DNA of 64,000 nt, from contig JAJEKV010000053.1 of NCBI GenBank assembly GCA_021234155.1, positions 6,651,424 through 6,715,423 on the forward strand, written 5' to 3'. This DNA is from Isoetes taiwanensis. Its lineage: Eukaryota; Streptophyta; Lycopodiopsida; Isoetales; Isoetaceae. The notes below the pieces were generated by a model. The model did not search any database and was not told the DNA's origin. It saw only the letters and a list, made by a program, of their open reading frames with translations. Position numbers and translations under genes: made by a program. Below, one piece after another: positions 12,181 through 23,433 of this stretch; position 1 is the first letter of the stretch; the number at the start of each line of letters is the position of its first letter.

Positions 12181-13619
12181 CCCAAATACAAAATAAAACC
12201 TTAAATTTTCCTATGCCTTTTCTGGCTCGTCCATTCAAATTGTCACTCCTCATGTCAATCAACTTGCTTCAACACGCCAACTTTGCATTTCATTTCAAAC
12301 AAGTGGTATTCAAGTACCATATTTGGTCGTTTTTCACCACTTTCTGGTCCCATAATCAAATACCATATTAGTGGCACTTCCTTAGCAAATACAATCACCG
12401 ATATTTAACTAATTGAATACCACCAGCCTTGCATGTTTTAGGAGTCAATAATTACCTCGATCAAAAAAAATCTACAGCTTTTTTTGGTTGACACATCTAC
12501 AGAATTGATTTCATCAAATTGGCATAGCCTTACCGTTACAAATAATTCTATGCTTTTAGAATTTGGTGGTTTGCTTGAGCAAGGATAGAAGGGTTATTCC
12601 AAATAACCAAGCAATTATTTTGTGCACGTATAATTCACATAAGTCTTCCTCGAAGCACTGGAAAGTATACAAATGAATAAAAATTGAACATTTATCGAGT
12701 TGGTATTTGTTGAATATCCTTCTGATTTTGTCTAGCATCCAAAAAACCAGGCAGCCCTTTGTATAGGTATTTTGTATTTGTACAATTCATATAAGACACT
12801 TGAAAAAGCAAACAAGAAATTTGTCTATGAGCACACATACAACTCACAAAATCCTATTCATAAAAATTCGAATTGAAAGCCATACATATTACACGATTAC
12901 AGACGAGAAAACCAATCGATCAATCCTCTATCATTAGATTAATTCGCCATGTTAATCCATTCTCTTTTCATTGGTTCTCATTAACATACTAATTCACTAT
13001 ATCCTTGGGGTGATCCATGTCAACTCCTTTTCTAGAGCTTCACGACTAATGCCTCCTTAAGGTGCTATCTTTAAATCTCTTTCAACTATTCACTTTCTTT
13101 TAGTGTAATGTTTCTCTTTGAAAATCTAATTTATTAAAGACCTGTGATGCTTTTTTGAACATATAAAATTAGTACCATAAAATAATGATTGCGTGAACTT
13201 AAATTCATAGATCAAAGCTATCACTATGAATTATCATTACGCGGACACAATTGTAGCCCAATTGTAGTGCTTCTGACCTACTTCTAGTGCTTCAGACCTA
13301 CTTCCTTTATCATGATTAGCCAACTTGCTCATGAGGGGTAGACCTGCCGAGCCAACTTGCTCATGAGGGGTAGATTTTACCGTGTAGTAAAAAGTCTACC
13401 TGCTACAAGAAGCCACATAATAATTGTGTTCCCATATGCAAGTGTTAAACGATTATACTCTCCAAGAAAGGTTCAACAGAAACTGTTGACGATGATCTTA
13501 TGAACCATTTTCATCATTAACAAAGACCGCACAAATTTTCAGCATCTCCGACAAGATTCATGTATGATTCTTTTATGAAAACCTGGTACCTATAGAGTAA
13601 ATAAAGCCATTGCCTAACG
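12181..13619. other. Intergenic, no gene recognised
   Basis: AT-rich sequence with no supported coding exon. There is a small duplication near 13318-13375 (CAACTTGCTCATGAGGGGTA twice) and a near-duplicate CTTCTGACCTACTT / CTTCAGACCTACTT at about 13270-13300. No transposon ends were found. Confidence 0.5.
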
Positions 13620-13793
13620 CCTCGTTGTGAAAGTGGCCATGCAATGTAAAGTTGGTGGGGGAAGGACCCACTTCAGCAATGTAAAGTGGTGGGGGCAGGA
13701 CCCATCTGGGTGTGTTGTAAAGTGTCACATGTCCGATAGGACGCTGCCTTGTGGCGTGACGTTAAAATCTCTTCTTCTTCTTCTTCTTCTTTA
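13620..13793 (+). mobile_element. SINE 3' body with (CTT)n tail, plus orientation
   Basis: Contains GCAATGTAAAGTGGTGGG, GGCAGGACCCATCTGGG, GATAGGACGCTGCC and the 3' end GTGGCGTGACGTTAAAA, followed by a (CTT)n run. The same body in minus orientation is recognisable at 19336-19500 and at 21467-22030, so this is a family. An internal duplication (GCAATGTAAAG...GGACCCA twice) is present. Positions 13692-13699 (GGCAGGAC) are the uninterrupted equivalent of the hAT insertion site at 21527. Confidence 0.75.
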
Positions 13794-14315
13794 AAATTGC
13801 CACAGAATTAAACATAAAACATTCCAACCTAATAGCAGAAGTTATCAAATGGCCATAAAAATCAGCCATCGCATGGAGACAATCTGAAAATGCTGTAAAC
13901 TGCATTTAGTGCAAAGTTCAAAACGCAATCTGCAGCTCACAGATGCATTCTGTTAACAATCCAGTCACTACTAGATGGACAAATAAAGAAAAATACACTT
14001 TTGTGAACACAATCATTAACATATTACCATTTGCCTTATATACATTGATTGAAGCCTTAGATTAGGACTACACAAGGAGTACTTGAATACCGGAATGTCT
14101 TGTGGTACATCAATGTACTTGAGTATCACAACATTCCAATACTTATAGCATAAAATGCACATGCAGTAAGCTTGCTTCATATATACATGTACAGAATAAG
14201 GTGCCTACCTTTGAAACACCAATTCAGTATTTGCGAACTAAAATAAGTTAAAAGTACTATTCTTAACCAGGGTGTGTATCAGACACACACAGAATAGTAG
14301 ACCAGCCCACAAGCT

Positions 14316-15429
14316 TCAATACTGACTAACATACGCAGAACTTGGTCGTACAACTGGTACAGAACGACGTCCCATAACGCTCTCTCTCAATTTTCCAAGC
14401 TGGTAGGTTAGTTGGTTTACTTTCTGCAAAGAAAAAACAAAGGAACATTGACAATTTTATCATTTCATAAAGATAACTCAACTGCCTTTTTAGAACAAAT
14501 ACTGACAGGAAAATTACAAAGTTGAGCTTCTTGATGTTTTGTTCATAAACATTACTAAACCAAAGAAAAGCAGTCCACCATCTAGAGTTTCATATCCATC
14601 AAGAAACCAGTCTGCAGTACCATATCTACCTCTCATCGTAAAGTAGAAGCAAAACCAAATTTACAAATGCTACTAACCTCCTCTTTAGAGTAGACTTGGA
14701 GGCGCAAATGTTGATTCTGGAGACGTTCATGGTGCCACCTGTGTCCAATGATTGCAAGCCCCACAACAGCAGCAGCTACCGCAATGGATAATATGGTGTT
14801 GGCTTCCTTAAGATGTGAGAATATCAATGAGGATTGCCGTTTCCACCAGGCTAACTTGTCATATTTCTTTATAGTCTTGTCCACTATATTCTTATCACCA
14901 GCATCCGGGATATTAAGATTGCTTACATCCTTCTCCTCCTCTATACTTAAATTCTTCTCCTCCTCTATACCTGTGGGTTGGAACTCCCTTTCAAATGGTT
15001 CTGAAGGGCTCACAAAAGCAACTTCATCTTCTGCCTCTTTCATGACAACCTTGGATTCCAAAATATTCAAATCTGTTCTGTCTAAAGCTTCATCTTTGGA
15101 TGCCTGGCCTTCAATTTGCCCTTCAGGCTGCATAAGCACCATAGATTTTGCATGTTACAAAAAGCAAATGGGCTTTTGAGGGTGCAAAGTAACTTTACCT
15201 CGTAGGATGGTTCTTGAGGTTTTTCTGTAGATGGTTCCTTATCAAAAGGTGTAACAAAGTACTTAGAATTCATAGGTGCATCCCAGACGCCTAACTCTTC
15301 CTCCTTAGGCTGTACAGAAGGGTCAGGTGCCGGTTTAGGGTCAGAAGTCGAGGACATGGACATGGACAAAGAAAGCATCTCCCAGTCTTGTGGTCGAGGA
15401 ACATTATTTTCTCCTTGATTATTATCCAT
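14316..15429 (-). CDS. ATG8-interacting protein (ATI1/ATI2-like)
   Basis: Three exons: 15199-15429, 14678-15127 and 14316-14423, all GT-AG, summing to 789 nt (262 aa). The N-terminus MDNNQGENNV...QDWEMLSL carries W16-E-M-L19, a good W-x-x-L ATG8-interacting motif in the position where ATI proteins have their conserved DWE/EWE motif. The middle is acidic with a short duplicated phrase (IEEEKNL/IEEEKDV). WWKRQ (171-175) precedes one membrane segment at about 188-205 (TILSIAVAAAVVGLAIIG) followed by HRWHHE, which matches the ATI tail-anchored layout. In Arabidopsis ATI1/ATI2 bind ATG8 and deliver ER or plastid cargo to the vacuole; that role here is inferred. An apparent 5' UTR intron lies between a donor near 15543 (AAAAG/GTAAAT on minus) and TTTTGCAG just before the ATG. 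Confidence 0.85.
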
Positions 15430-15700
15430 GCCTTGCTGCAAAAAGTAGAAAACCCAAACAACAGATTAAGTCCTCCGATCTCGCCCAAGAAAATAACTAT
15501 TCCAAAATTCTTCCAAAGACTACTAGAAAAACCAAAAATTTACCTTTTGGAGACTTAGAACACTATGGTTGCTTGAAGAATCAGCCAAAGAACTGCCGGA
15601 ACGGACTGGAATCAGAAATCGTGCAATAAAAGGAGGGCCCAATCCGCCCAAATTAATTTGGAAGCAAGACGCAACAACCAAGGCCTTCCTGAAAAATGGG
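15430..15700 (-). promoter_or_regulatory. 5' UTR exon and intron of the ATI-like gene
   Basis: On the minus strand a splice donor AAAAG/GTAAATTT near 15543 and an acceptor TTTTTGCAG/CAAGGCATGG just upstream of the start codon define a leader intron of about 105 bp. The leader exon and core promoter lie further right; their exact start cannot be read. Confidence 0.5.
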
Positions 15701-15816
15701 CAATATTCATAAGCCTTTTTGGGCAATTTCTAGGTCCATGCAAACCATGGATGCACCATGTCGCCGTCTCAAGCAAGCGGTAGCGTGAGATAGTGTAAGA
15801 CCTGGTATTTTTTGTT

Positions 15817-16416
15817 GTGAGACCTGGTATATTAATAGGTGCAACTTTGATTGCAAGTATCACATTCACAGCATGCATTCATCCTCCTGATGGTCCAAAA
15901 AAAACTGCAAGAGAAGCCTTTTGGGTGGCCAATATACTTTCTTTCCTCCTTGCTGTTGCCACAAGCATAACAAGAGCTGCTGCTACTGTCTACCCTAGAG
16001 CCCGAGTCCGCCTCGATAAATCTGTAAGAATGACAAGGTTGTTGCTTTTGATATAAACTGTTCTATTTGGATGCTCCACGACGCTTGTTCTTGTAGCATT
16101 TATATCAGCCACTTTTATTGTTACGCCTACCTTGTTCCATTATAATTCAGCTGCAACACTTGTGTCTACGTGGGTGTCTATTGGTGGTGCAATACCTTGT
16201 GCTTTGCCTTTTGGCTTATTTGTATTGTTTATGTTCAAAGAAGTCTGCTGCCATTTTGGAGATGGTGATATATGGACGTTCCCTAGCTCCAAACCAAAGA
16301 AGCACGCAGCACAACCAAAGCGAGATCCACCCAGAAGACCTCCAGTTTCTATATATGCACTGGGATCAGGGAATGCCAAATCACCATGGGATGAAAGGCT
16401 TAGCTTTTTGGATTAA
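15817..16416 (+). pseudogene. PGG-domain (ankyrin-type membrane protein) C-terminal fragment
   Basis: The frame opens with GILIGATLIASITFTACIHP followed by AFWVANILSFLLAVATSITR, which matches the PGG domain (first membrane helix with IATVTFAAG-like text, then AFxxFLxSNTxAFLxSL) at the C-terminus of plant ankyrin-repeat membrane proteins. The same frame continues after a single in-frame TAA (near 16054) through two more hydrophobic segments (LVLVAFISATFIVTPTLF; STWVSIGGAIPCALPFGLFV) to a stop at 16416. No ankyrin repeats precede it, so it is a 5'-truncated, interrupted fragment. Confidence 0.75.
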
Positions 16417-16758
16417 TGGGTCGAGTTCATAAACTCATTGTTGTAAATAGGCTATTGATATAAATGTTCTAATATAAGAACATGTAGCAACAGACAGTTA
16501 TTCATTTGATTCGATTGATTTATAGTTTGCCTTGCTTGTTGATTAAATTCTTGTTGTTGTTGTTGTAATTTTTTGTCCAATATCTTTTGATCTTACAGGT
16601 GTGGTCCGCACCATCTTGTAGGCAGAATCATGTTTGTATTCTCTATGAACAGGTTTGATCACATACTATGTCCTTTTGGTTCCCATATTTGCAACCCATT
16701 GTAGATGGATTCAACACTGTTTCTGCACTCAATCCACAGATAATTCCACATGATTAGC

Positions 16759-17108
16759 GGGTGAAAGTATGTTAGGGTGTACCACTTTTGGAACCTGCAG
16801 AAGTACATACAACTTTTGGAACCTGCAGAAGTATATACACTAGCTACTCCAGAACTGGGTACTTCCTCACTTTTCTTTTCATCAAAACTAATTCAAAAAT
16901 CCAAAATAAAAGTCAACGACATGTTAATATTCAAAGTTAAGATAAAGATAATGCTATCAGAGGCCAAAATCAATACAACTCCTCTAAAACGTATCTTTTA
17001 TTGAGATATTAGACAGGTACCCAGTACCCAGTGCTTGGCTACCTTTTTGGGTACTTTTGTGGTTCCTGAATAATACTTTTTAAGGCACACGCTAACATGC
17101 TTTTACCC
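16759..17108. mobile_element. MITE with ~26-bp imperfect terminal inverted repeats
   Basis: The left end CGGGTGAAAGTATGTTAGGG and the reverse complement of the right end (AGGGTAAAAGCATGTTAGCG) are imperfect inverted repeats of about 26 bp. A related copy at 53551-53848, inverted relative to this one, has the same terminus, which confirms the boundary. There is an internal 27-bp tandem duplication (ACTTTTGGAACCTGCAGAAG twice, near 16784 and 16811). It has no coding capacity. Superfamily is uncertain because no clear target duplication was found. Confidence 0.7.
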
Positions 17109-17388
17109 TAGCTTCCGTATGTGGAAGTGGAAGTAAAAACCTTGACAGTAATAAGTATACTGGAATTATATACATGAGGATGCATCAATTATTAAGCTGT
17201 CAGCAAATGAGTGTGTTGATCAAGAACCTATGTGATATAAGATGCCAACGTTGCCATAATAGGAGTCCCCAAAAGCATATGCAGTGGTTGGTTGAGTGCC
17301 AAAACATCAATATATTTGGCCTTAAGGGGTGCAAACACTGGGCAAATTTGAAGTGTATGTTCTTCATCTTCAATTATGGCCATCTGAC

Positions 17389-17630
17389 CCGGGGGGTGCA
17401 CTCAGAAAAAACCATAGAAACCATGTGAGTGTAAGGGAGGGTTTTTTTTTTGCCCAACCGTACCATATAAGTATGGAAAAATACGTTTCTTGCTTGAATT
17501 CCGTATAAATTATATAAGAAATATGGGAGGGGTATATGAAATATGAGGGGAATTTTTTAAGGAAAATTTTGTATAAGGGTTAATTTCTATTGACCCTGTG
17601 CACGCACACGACATTACCTGCACCCCCCGG
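17389..17630. mobile_element. 242-bp MITE with perfect TIRs and 10-bp target duplication
   Basis: The element starts CCGGGGGGTGCA and ends TGCACCCCCCGG, a perfect 12-bp inverted repeat, and is flanked by identical GCCATCTGAC at 17379-17388 and 17631-17640. The long duplication (9-10 bp) suits the Mutator-like superfamily. It has no ORF. The identical flanks suggest a fairly young insertion. Confidence 0.85.
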
Positions 17631-17640
17631 GCCATCTGAC

Positions 17641-18225
17641 AATACTCGCATGTCCTAGTGTCACGTGGCTCACTTGTTTAACGACCGATTTCAAGTTTGA
17701 GTTTATGTGCACCTGTACAAATAGACACAATTGTCCTACGTCTCTTCGGGAAAGCAAATATCTTTGTGGACCCCGAGCTAGTATAGAATTTATATGGGTT
17801 TTGGAATCTGCCATTTTGACGAATGCCAAAGTATTAACATCCTAGAGCTGACCAAGAGAGCGTGCACAAGATACTGCTTGTGATTGAGACCTTCCAGCAA
17901 CTTTGAAGACACTATGGGACCGTGGCTATGGTATTTGCAGCATTTGGAAGCTTTGTAATCCCCATTCCCCATGCGGATAAGCTTCAGACAATAGAGTATA
18001 TGACGTTCCAGTCTAGGAGAGAAGGGGGGAAATATGTATTGCAGAAGAATAAGATATGTATTGTGGTCTTAATCTTAACTCCAAGAGTCCAAGTTAGAAA
18101 AGCTATCTGACCACGTCTTAAGGCTTCCAATGTGTCAGTTTGTGAGAGAAGAGAGAGAGAAGAATCAAGGAGAGAACAGAGAATGGGACAGAAAGAATAC
18201 AGAGAGAAAGGAGAATAGATAGATA
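17641..18225. other. Unassigned sequence between the MITE and the retroposon chain
   Basis: No coding exon or repeat that I can support; short open frames here have no recognisable features. Confidence 0.4.
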
Positions 18226-18342
18226 GATAGATAGTAGTTTTAACGTCACGCCACTAGGCAGCATCCGAGAGAAGAAGAAGAAGACCAGTTTTTTAACATC
18301 CGAGGAAGCCAAGTTGGCTTATAGGACGACGCACCCAATCGG

Positions 18343-18410
<68 letters not shown>

Positions 18411-18500
18411 TTTTTACGTCATACCATTTTTGGCAACATCCCTCTGGGATATATGGCGGCCCTTCTCAAGGCACCGCCTCGTACTGGGGGCAAATGTTCT
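18226..18500 (-). mobile_element. Cluster of SINE 3' ends joined by microsatellite tails
   Basis: Three minus-strand SINE pieces follow one another. 18238-18272 is the reverse complement of GCCTAGTGGCGTGACGTTAA with a (TATC)n tail at 18216-18232. 18290-18343 has the related 3' end CTCGGATGTTAAAAAACTGG. 18411-18500 ends (minus) GGTATGACGTAAAAAATTT and is followed by a (TC)n tail (plus GA run, about 18344-18407). Each piece is a SINE 3' body without its tRNA head. Confidence 0.65.
18344..18407. repeat. (GA)n microsatellite
   Basis: About 60 bases of uninterrupted GA dinucleotide, lying directly at the 3' end of a minus-strand SINE, so it is interpreted as that element's (TC)n tail. Confidence 0.9.
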
Positions 18501-18534
18501 TCTAGGCCTTCAAAGAGGGAGGGAGGGAGGGGAG

Positions 18535-18645
18535 ATGAAATGAAATGAAATGTATATTAATAACGTATGTGAGACCATCAGGTCTAGAAGACATACAACT
18601 TCTTATACAAATTTTATATCATTCGTTTACTTCCATTTTACCCTC
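18535..18645 (-). mobile_element. 5'-truncated LINE 3' end
   Basis: The minus strand reads GTCTTCTAGACCTGATGGTC and ends in a (ATTTC)n-type tail (plus GAAATGAAATGAAATG). The same 3' end recurs at 18770-18832 and 19010-19070, which marks all three as copies of one LINE family. Confidence 0.65.
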
Positions 18646-18646
18646 T

Positions 18647-19015
<369 letters not shown>

Positions 19016-19318
19016 GTTTATTAATATTTATCTATGAGACCATCAGGTCTAGAAGACAGTTATAACAACATATAGACAATATCTTTTATAACTCTAACGT
19101 GCTCCCTTCTAGAGCAATGCTAGTCTCACTCTCATCTCTTTCAAAGTCATCCATTAAGTGTTTATAACTCCTAATCGATACTTCTCTCACTCTCATTATA
19201 GATAGATAGATAGTATTTTTGATGATAGATAGTATTATATCAGGTAAGAAGTTTCCAACGATGCTTCCTGACAACTCAAAGAAGCTGATGCCGTACTTAT
19301 CACGCAAACCTTGGTACG
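19016..19318 (-). mobile_element. 5'-truncated LINE, C-terminal coding remnant
   Basis: The minus frame 19086-19364 includes GLRDKYGISFFELSGSIVGN and VSIRSYKHLMDDFERDESET, which aligns with the C-terminus of the longer LINE at 19541-21125 (TLRDRMGSN..., VSIRNYKQLLEEFKEDARES). It is thus a second family member reduced to its last ~300 bp, with its tail at 18833-19015. A short tetranucleotide duplication (GATAGATAG) lies in the 3' part. Confidence 0.75.
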
Positions 19319-19335
19319 AGAGAGATAGATAGATA

Positions 19336-19500
19336 GAGCATTTTTTAACGTCCGAGGAAGCCAAGCTGGCTTATAGGACGACGCACCCAATCGAGTCCTT
19401 CCCCCGACCACTTTACATGGATGTCATCTCGCCACCCCAGAGGATCGAACACTCGTCCTCATGGTGTTAAGTCTAGGGTCTATCCACTAGACCAAGCGAC
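19336..19500 (-). mobile_element. SINE, near full length, tRNA-derived head
   Basis: Reading the minus strand: GTCGCTTGGTCTAGTGG (A box, plus 19484-19494), then GTGTTCGATCCTC (B box, plus 19440-19450), a body with ATGTAAAGTGGTCGGGGG, and the 3' end CTCGGACGTTAAAAAATGC with a (TATC)n tail at 19322-19335. Length about 165 bp. Its head abuts the (GA)/(GAAA) tail of the LINE to the right. Confidence 0.8.
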
Positions 19501-19540
19501 GAGAGAGAGAGAGAGAGAAAGAAAGAAAGAAAGAAAGAAA

Positions 19541-21139
19541 ATTGCTTTTATTTTCCATCTATGAGGCCATCAGGCCTATTAGATGTTGCAGTTACAAGGA
19601 TTGTCTGACAAAAACATGCATGTCAAAGTGCACCCCCTGTCGGAGTGCGACTTGTGCTCTCTCTCGCGTCTTCTTTAAACTCTTCCAACAATTGCTTGTA
19701 GTTTCTGATTGAGACTGATCTCAGCTCCATTGCTTCAATTAGGTACCTCCCGGTGATGCTACCTGGTTGGGAAAAGAACTCAAGCAGGGAAGCTGGATTG
19801 CTCCCCATTCGGTCCCTTAGAGTTTGATACGCCGGACAGTGGAGAACAAAATGTGCCTCATCCTCTATTTCATTGGACCCGCATACCTTGCATGTGCCTT
19901 TCATGAGGTATGTCACCCCATCGCCCAATCTCCACTCCCGGTGATGTGAGCTGAGCCGGAATCTACAGATTGTGTGCCTCTTGTGCATGGATATCCCCTC
20001 CTGAAGGTATGGCATTGCTCTCAGCTCGGGGTTCATAGAGGTGCGATAGTATTCCATTTTGGTACCTGCCCCCTGCCATGCTTTATACTGAAAGTGTATC
20101 TTCACCCACTCCCTTATCATGTCCTTGTCAAGCGGCATGTTGTCCAAGCTCATTCCCCATTTGCTAAGCCATTTCCTCAAGTCAGCGTGCCATCCCTTGT
20201 TCTCACTTTCTTTCATTGCCAAATGCGGAAAACTATCTGTATCCATTGATTTCACCTTGAGAAGAAAGTGCAATGTTTGGCATAATGCTTCACGCCCCTC
20301 AAGAGGCAAAACAGCCGATTCATTGAGCATCATTTCATATGGTGTCTGCAGCTTAACCCCGAGCTCTGTCATGAGGAACTTCTTTTGGATTTTCTCTACT
20401 CGCTTCCACATATCTAGAGATAAGCCTGGCCCCCAGATCTCACACCCATATAAAATCACTGCTTGAACCAGAACTTTGTATAGCATTTTCTTGAGTCCAA
20501 AGTCTACAATTTCTACCTTCCTGCATCTTCTCTGCATTGAGAAAAGGGCTTTCAGCCCGCTATCCGTTCTATGCTCAACCGCCTTGTTCCATTTGTAGTT
20601 TTGGTCCACAATTAGACCCAAGTATTTATACTGTGTGGTGACTTCTACCTTCTCGTTTTTAAAAGTGAAACTGAAATCCGTCGAACGGGTGCCAAATACC
20701 AAGATCTTTGTTTTTCCTAGGTTTACTGTCATTTGCATTTGGTCACAGAAAGAGGCTAACACATCTAGGTGTTTTTGAGCATCTAGTGCATTTCTAGAGA
20801 GCAACACGATGTCATCTGCGTATAGGAGTAGGGCCACCATGAATCCATGAAGTTGTGTTCCGTTACACCCGCTATCCATGATCCATGACTCCAGCTCATC
20901 TATGAATATTCCAAATAGAGTGGGCGAGAGCGGACAGCCCTGTTTAACACCAATATTGCTGTCTACCATTTCCTTGCATATATCAAAAAGAGGTGATGAT
21001 AGTTGCACCCATACCTTTTCATACAGTTGCGCCACTGCATGCTGATATTGCGAAGGCACCCCTAACTTTTCCATCCTGCTCCACAAGTCCCCTCCCATCA
21101 GATCAAAGGCTTTAGTCAAAGAGGTCTACAAAGATGGCA
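19541..21139 (-). pseudogene. Non-LTR retrotransposon (LINE) reverse transcriptase, 5'-truncated
   Basis: A 498-aa minus frame (19623-21119) contains the reverse transcriptase core: KAFD, GVKQGCPLSPTLFGIFIDEL and YADDIVLLSRNA (catalytic YADD), then a long C-terminal region with CKVCGSNEIEDEAHFVLHC, a zf-RVT-like Cys/His motif, and no endonuclease because the 5' part is missing. Upstream the text LFAIFVDL lies one base out of frame, so a frameshift occurs near 21122. The 5' end is cut at the large GA tract (21146-21288). The 3' end is followed by a (GAAA)/(GA) tail at 19501-19540 (minus TTTC/TC). It makes DNA copies of its own RNA by target-primed reverse transcription; this copy cannot, since it is truncated. 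Confidence 0.9.
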
Positions 21140-21142
21140 AAG

Positions 21143-21317
<175 letters not shown>

Positions 21318-21437
21318 AGAGAGAGAGAGAGAGAGAGAGAGAAAATAGTAGAAAGAGAAGAGAGAGAGAGTGAACATGGATGACATAAAAAAGAGAATAT
21401 AAAGAAAGAATAGAAAAGTGAAAATAGAAGATGAAGG

Positions 21438-21443
<6 letters not shown>

Positions 21444-21468
<25 letters not shown>

Positions 21469-22035
21469 TTTGAACGTCCACCGGGAAGCCGTAGCATATG
21501 GGACAATTTACAACACATTCAGATGGGTCCTGCCCAGTGTTCGATAGATACCCGTATCTTAAGATAAGATTTCTTAGATACTTTTTAGCAGTATCTATAA
21601 CGCATCTTACATAGATCCTTCTCCAAAAATAAAAAAATAAAAAAAAATTTGGCCGCGACCTTAATCCTCAGCCACAACTTATTTTCTAACCTAGTTGGGT
21701 TCTTTCGATCATGATACAACCATTTTAAGCTGTTTTGGTGAAGAAACAATGTAAATGAGGCCAAAATGCATAAAGTCTTTGATAAAAGAAGGATCCAGAT
21801 GAAGTAATAATAAAGGTTTTTCCATTGTTCTTATCACCAAGAGGTTTCCCATAATTCATAATGTGCTATTAGCCATATATTTATAGTACTTTTAATTTTT
21901 TAGTGGCCGCATCTTTCAAGTATCTAAAACTTTAGATGTTTAGGACACTTTAGATGTTTCGATACTCCGTATCTGCAGCATCTATCTTTAGATACTTTTG
22001 AACACTGGTCCTGCCCCCACCACTGTACATGTTTT
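21444..22035 (-). mobile_element. SINE copy split by a hAT-type MITE, (ATC)n tail
   Basis: The minus strand has a SINE body: CCCCACCACT..., the GGACCCATCTG equivalent, ACAACACATTC and the 3' end GTGGACGTTCAAAAAA, followed by an (ATC)n tail (plus GATGATGAT run, 21435-21462). The body is interrupted at 21535-22007 by the MITE listed next and resumes at 22016 with CCACCACTGTACATG. The intact plus-strand paralogue at 13620-13793 shows the uninterrupted sequence. Confidence 0.75.
21535..22007. mobile_element. hAT-type MITE (473 bp) with 8-bp target duplication
   Basis: The element begins CAGTGTTC and ends GAACACTG, and is flanked by GTCCTGCC at 21527-21534 and 22008-22015. CAGTG-type termini plus an 8-bp duplication define the hAT superfamily. 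The inverted repeat extends imperfectly (CAGTGTTCGATAGATAC against CAGTGTTCAAAAGTATC). It is AT-rich with GATAC/TATCTA motifs near both ends and no ORF. The host SINE in unbroken form at 13692-13699 (GGCAGGAC on plus) verifies the target site. Confidence 0.88.
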
Positions 22036-22089
22036 TAAGTGAGAGAAAAGAGAGAATAAAAAAGATAGAAAATGTAGAGATAATTGAAT

Positions 22090-22530
22090 TGAATTGATTT
22101 TTATCGTCCGCGGAGATCAACCGGCCTATGGAACCCAAAAAAGAGAGCCCAACAGACGTGTTCCTACCTGGATTAAAAAGCCTCACCCCGAAGGATTTTC
22201 GCAGGAAAAACCGTGGCAGGAACAATACTGCTGACGAGCTGTAAAAATATACAAGGCAAAGCCTTGAGATGCCCCATTAAGGGGGTGCCCGGTGGCATAT
22301 TTGAGCCCTCGTATCCATGACTTCTTGAGGTATGATCCTAGTGATCGCACGGAAGTCATACCTAACATCATGTGTAGTGACTGGTCGGGCTTAACCAACA
22401 GAGCGTAGCATGCCCGGATCTGATCGTACGCCGGGCAGCTTTGGAAAGTGTGGCATTCATCTGCGATGGCTCATATCTGGCAGCACTGGCAAAGCCTGGT
22501 GATATGGATCTCACCAATGATCCATACTTC
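22090..22530 (-). mobile_element. 5'-truncated LINE C-terminal remnant
   Basis: The minus frame 22183-22398 (LVKPDQSLHMMLGMTSVRSLGSYLKK) aligns with the C-terminal region of the plus-strand LINE at 50.8 kb (LVRPDLPLHLLMNTPSVCALGSYIQE). Its 3' end reads (minus) CCGCGGACGATAAAAATC followed by an AATTC-repeat tail. Upstream, a degraded Cys/His region can be followed to about 22500. Confidence 0.75.
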
Positions 22531-23433
22531 TTAATCTCCAAAGCAATCTTTCCAGACTTCCTCAGATTAAAACAAGGTCTCTCGATCTGCAGATCAAACT
22601 AGAACTGCTACATGCTCCACAAATCACATTGTTAGCAAATTTAAACAACCTCTAACAGTAAGAAAAACATATAGACACATCTTACTCAAATAACCCTTGA
22701 TCTTAGACAGTTCACTAAAACTAGCATAAGATCCATATGATAAAAGTTACACCGATAACCTCTAGTAATCAGTCTCTAGAATACCCAAACCAGTGAAGGA
22801 ATCCAAATCACAAGAACAATTAGATGTAGTTCACCTCCCAACTGGGTCAAACGGTGCTAAGAACTGGCAAGCTTGGCAAGCAGAAGGCAATGGCAGAACT
22901 AGTTGCGCAGTCACCTTAGACCCCTCTTTACCTTTCTGAGCATATCTCTTAGACCTTAAAGAATCTCTGGTCAAATAAGCCCATTCTGTAAACTAGACTT
23001 CCAGAGCTTTCTGGCAAGGTAAAGATTGTCCCAATCCGACTCTGGTTGCGGAGATATGTCCAACTGACGTTGAGCTTCTATTTATAGATGTCTTCACGAC
23101 TTTAGGGTGTAAATATGGTAATGCTACCCAAAAAGCACTGTCCGGACAAGTGCTGTAAGTGCTTTAGGTGCTTTACCCTCGAGTGCTTTTTCGTTCAACG
23201 ACCTCGTTTGATGATTACTCCAGAAATAGAACGGATCATCCCGTAGAGGTAGGGATCGATGACATGGATGATCCCGCGCGAATTGGGAGATGAATTTTCA
23301 TGTTTGGCGGGATTTCTAGATGGCGGGATTCTTGGAGGGAAATTCTTGGTTGTCATTCTTTCGAAGATTTCCTGTACCGAGATTTTCCTGGCTGTCTTCA
23401 ATTCCAATCCAATTCAATCTTTGATCTGTTCTC
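22531..23433. other. 5' flank of the transposase gene
   Basis: No gene. Near 23135-23195 there are several AAGTGCTTTA-like words (AAGTGCTGTAAGTGCTTTAG), whose reverse complement recurs at 26300-26320 and 27105-27140 (AAAGCACTTAAAGCACTT). They may be binding words or decayed ends of the transposon. Confidence 0.4.

Noticed and set aside
14748-15179. 143-aa plus frame
   Set aside because: Antisense shadow of the ATI-like exon 2.
19440-19500. Possible tRNA gene on the minus strand
   Set aside because: A and B boxes are present but no acceptor stem or anticodon arm closes; it is the head of a SINE.
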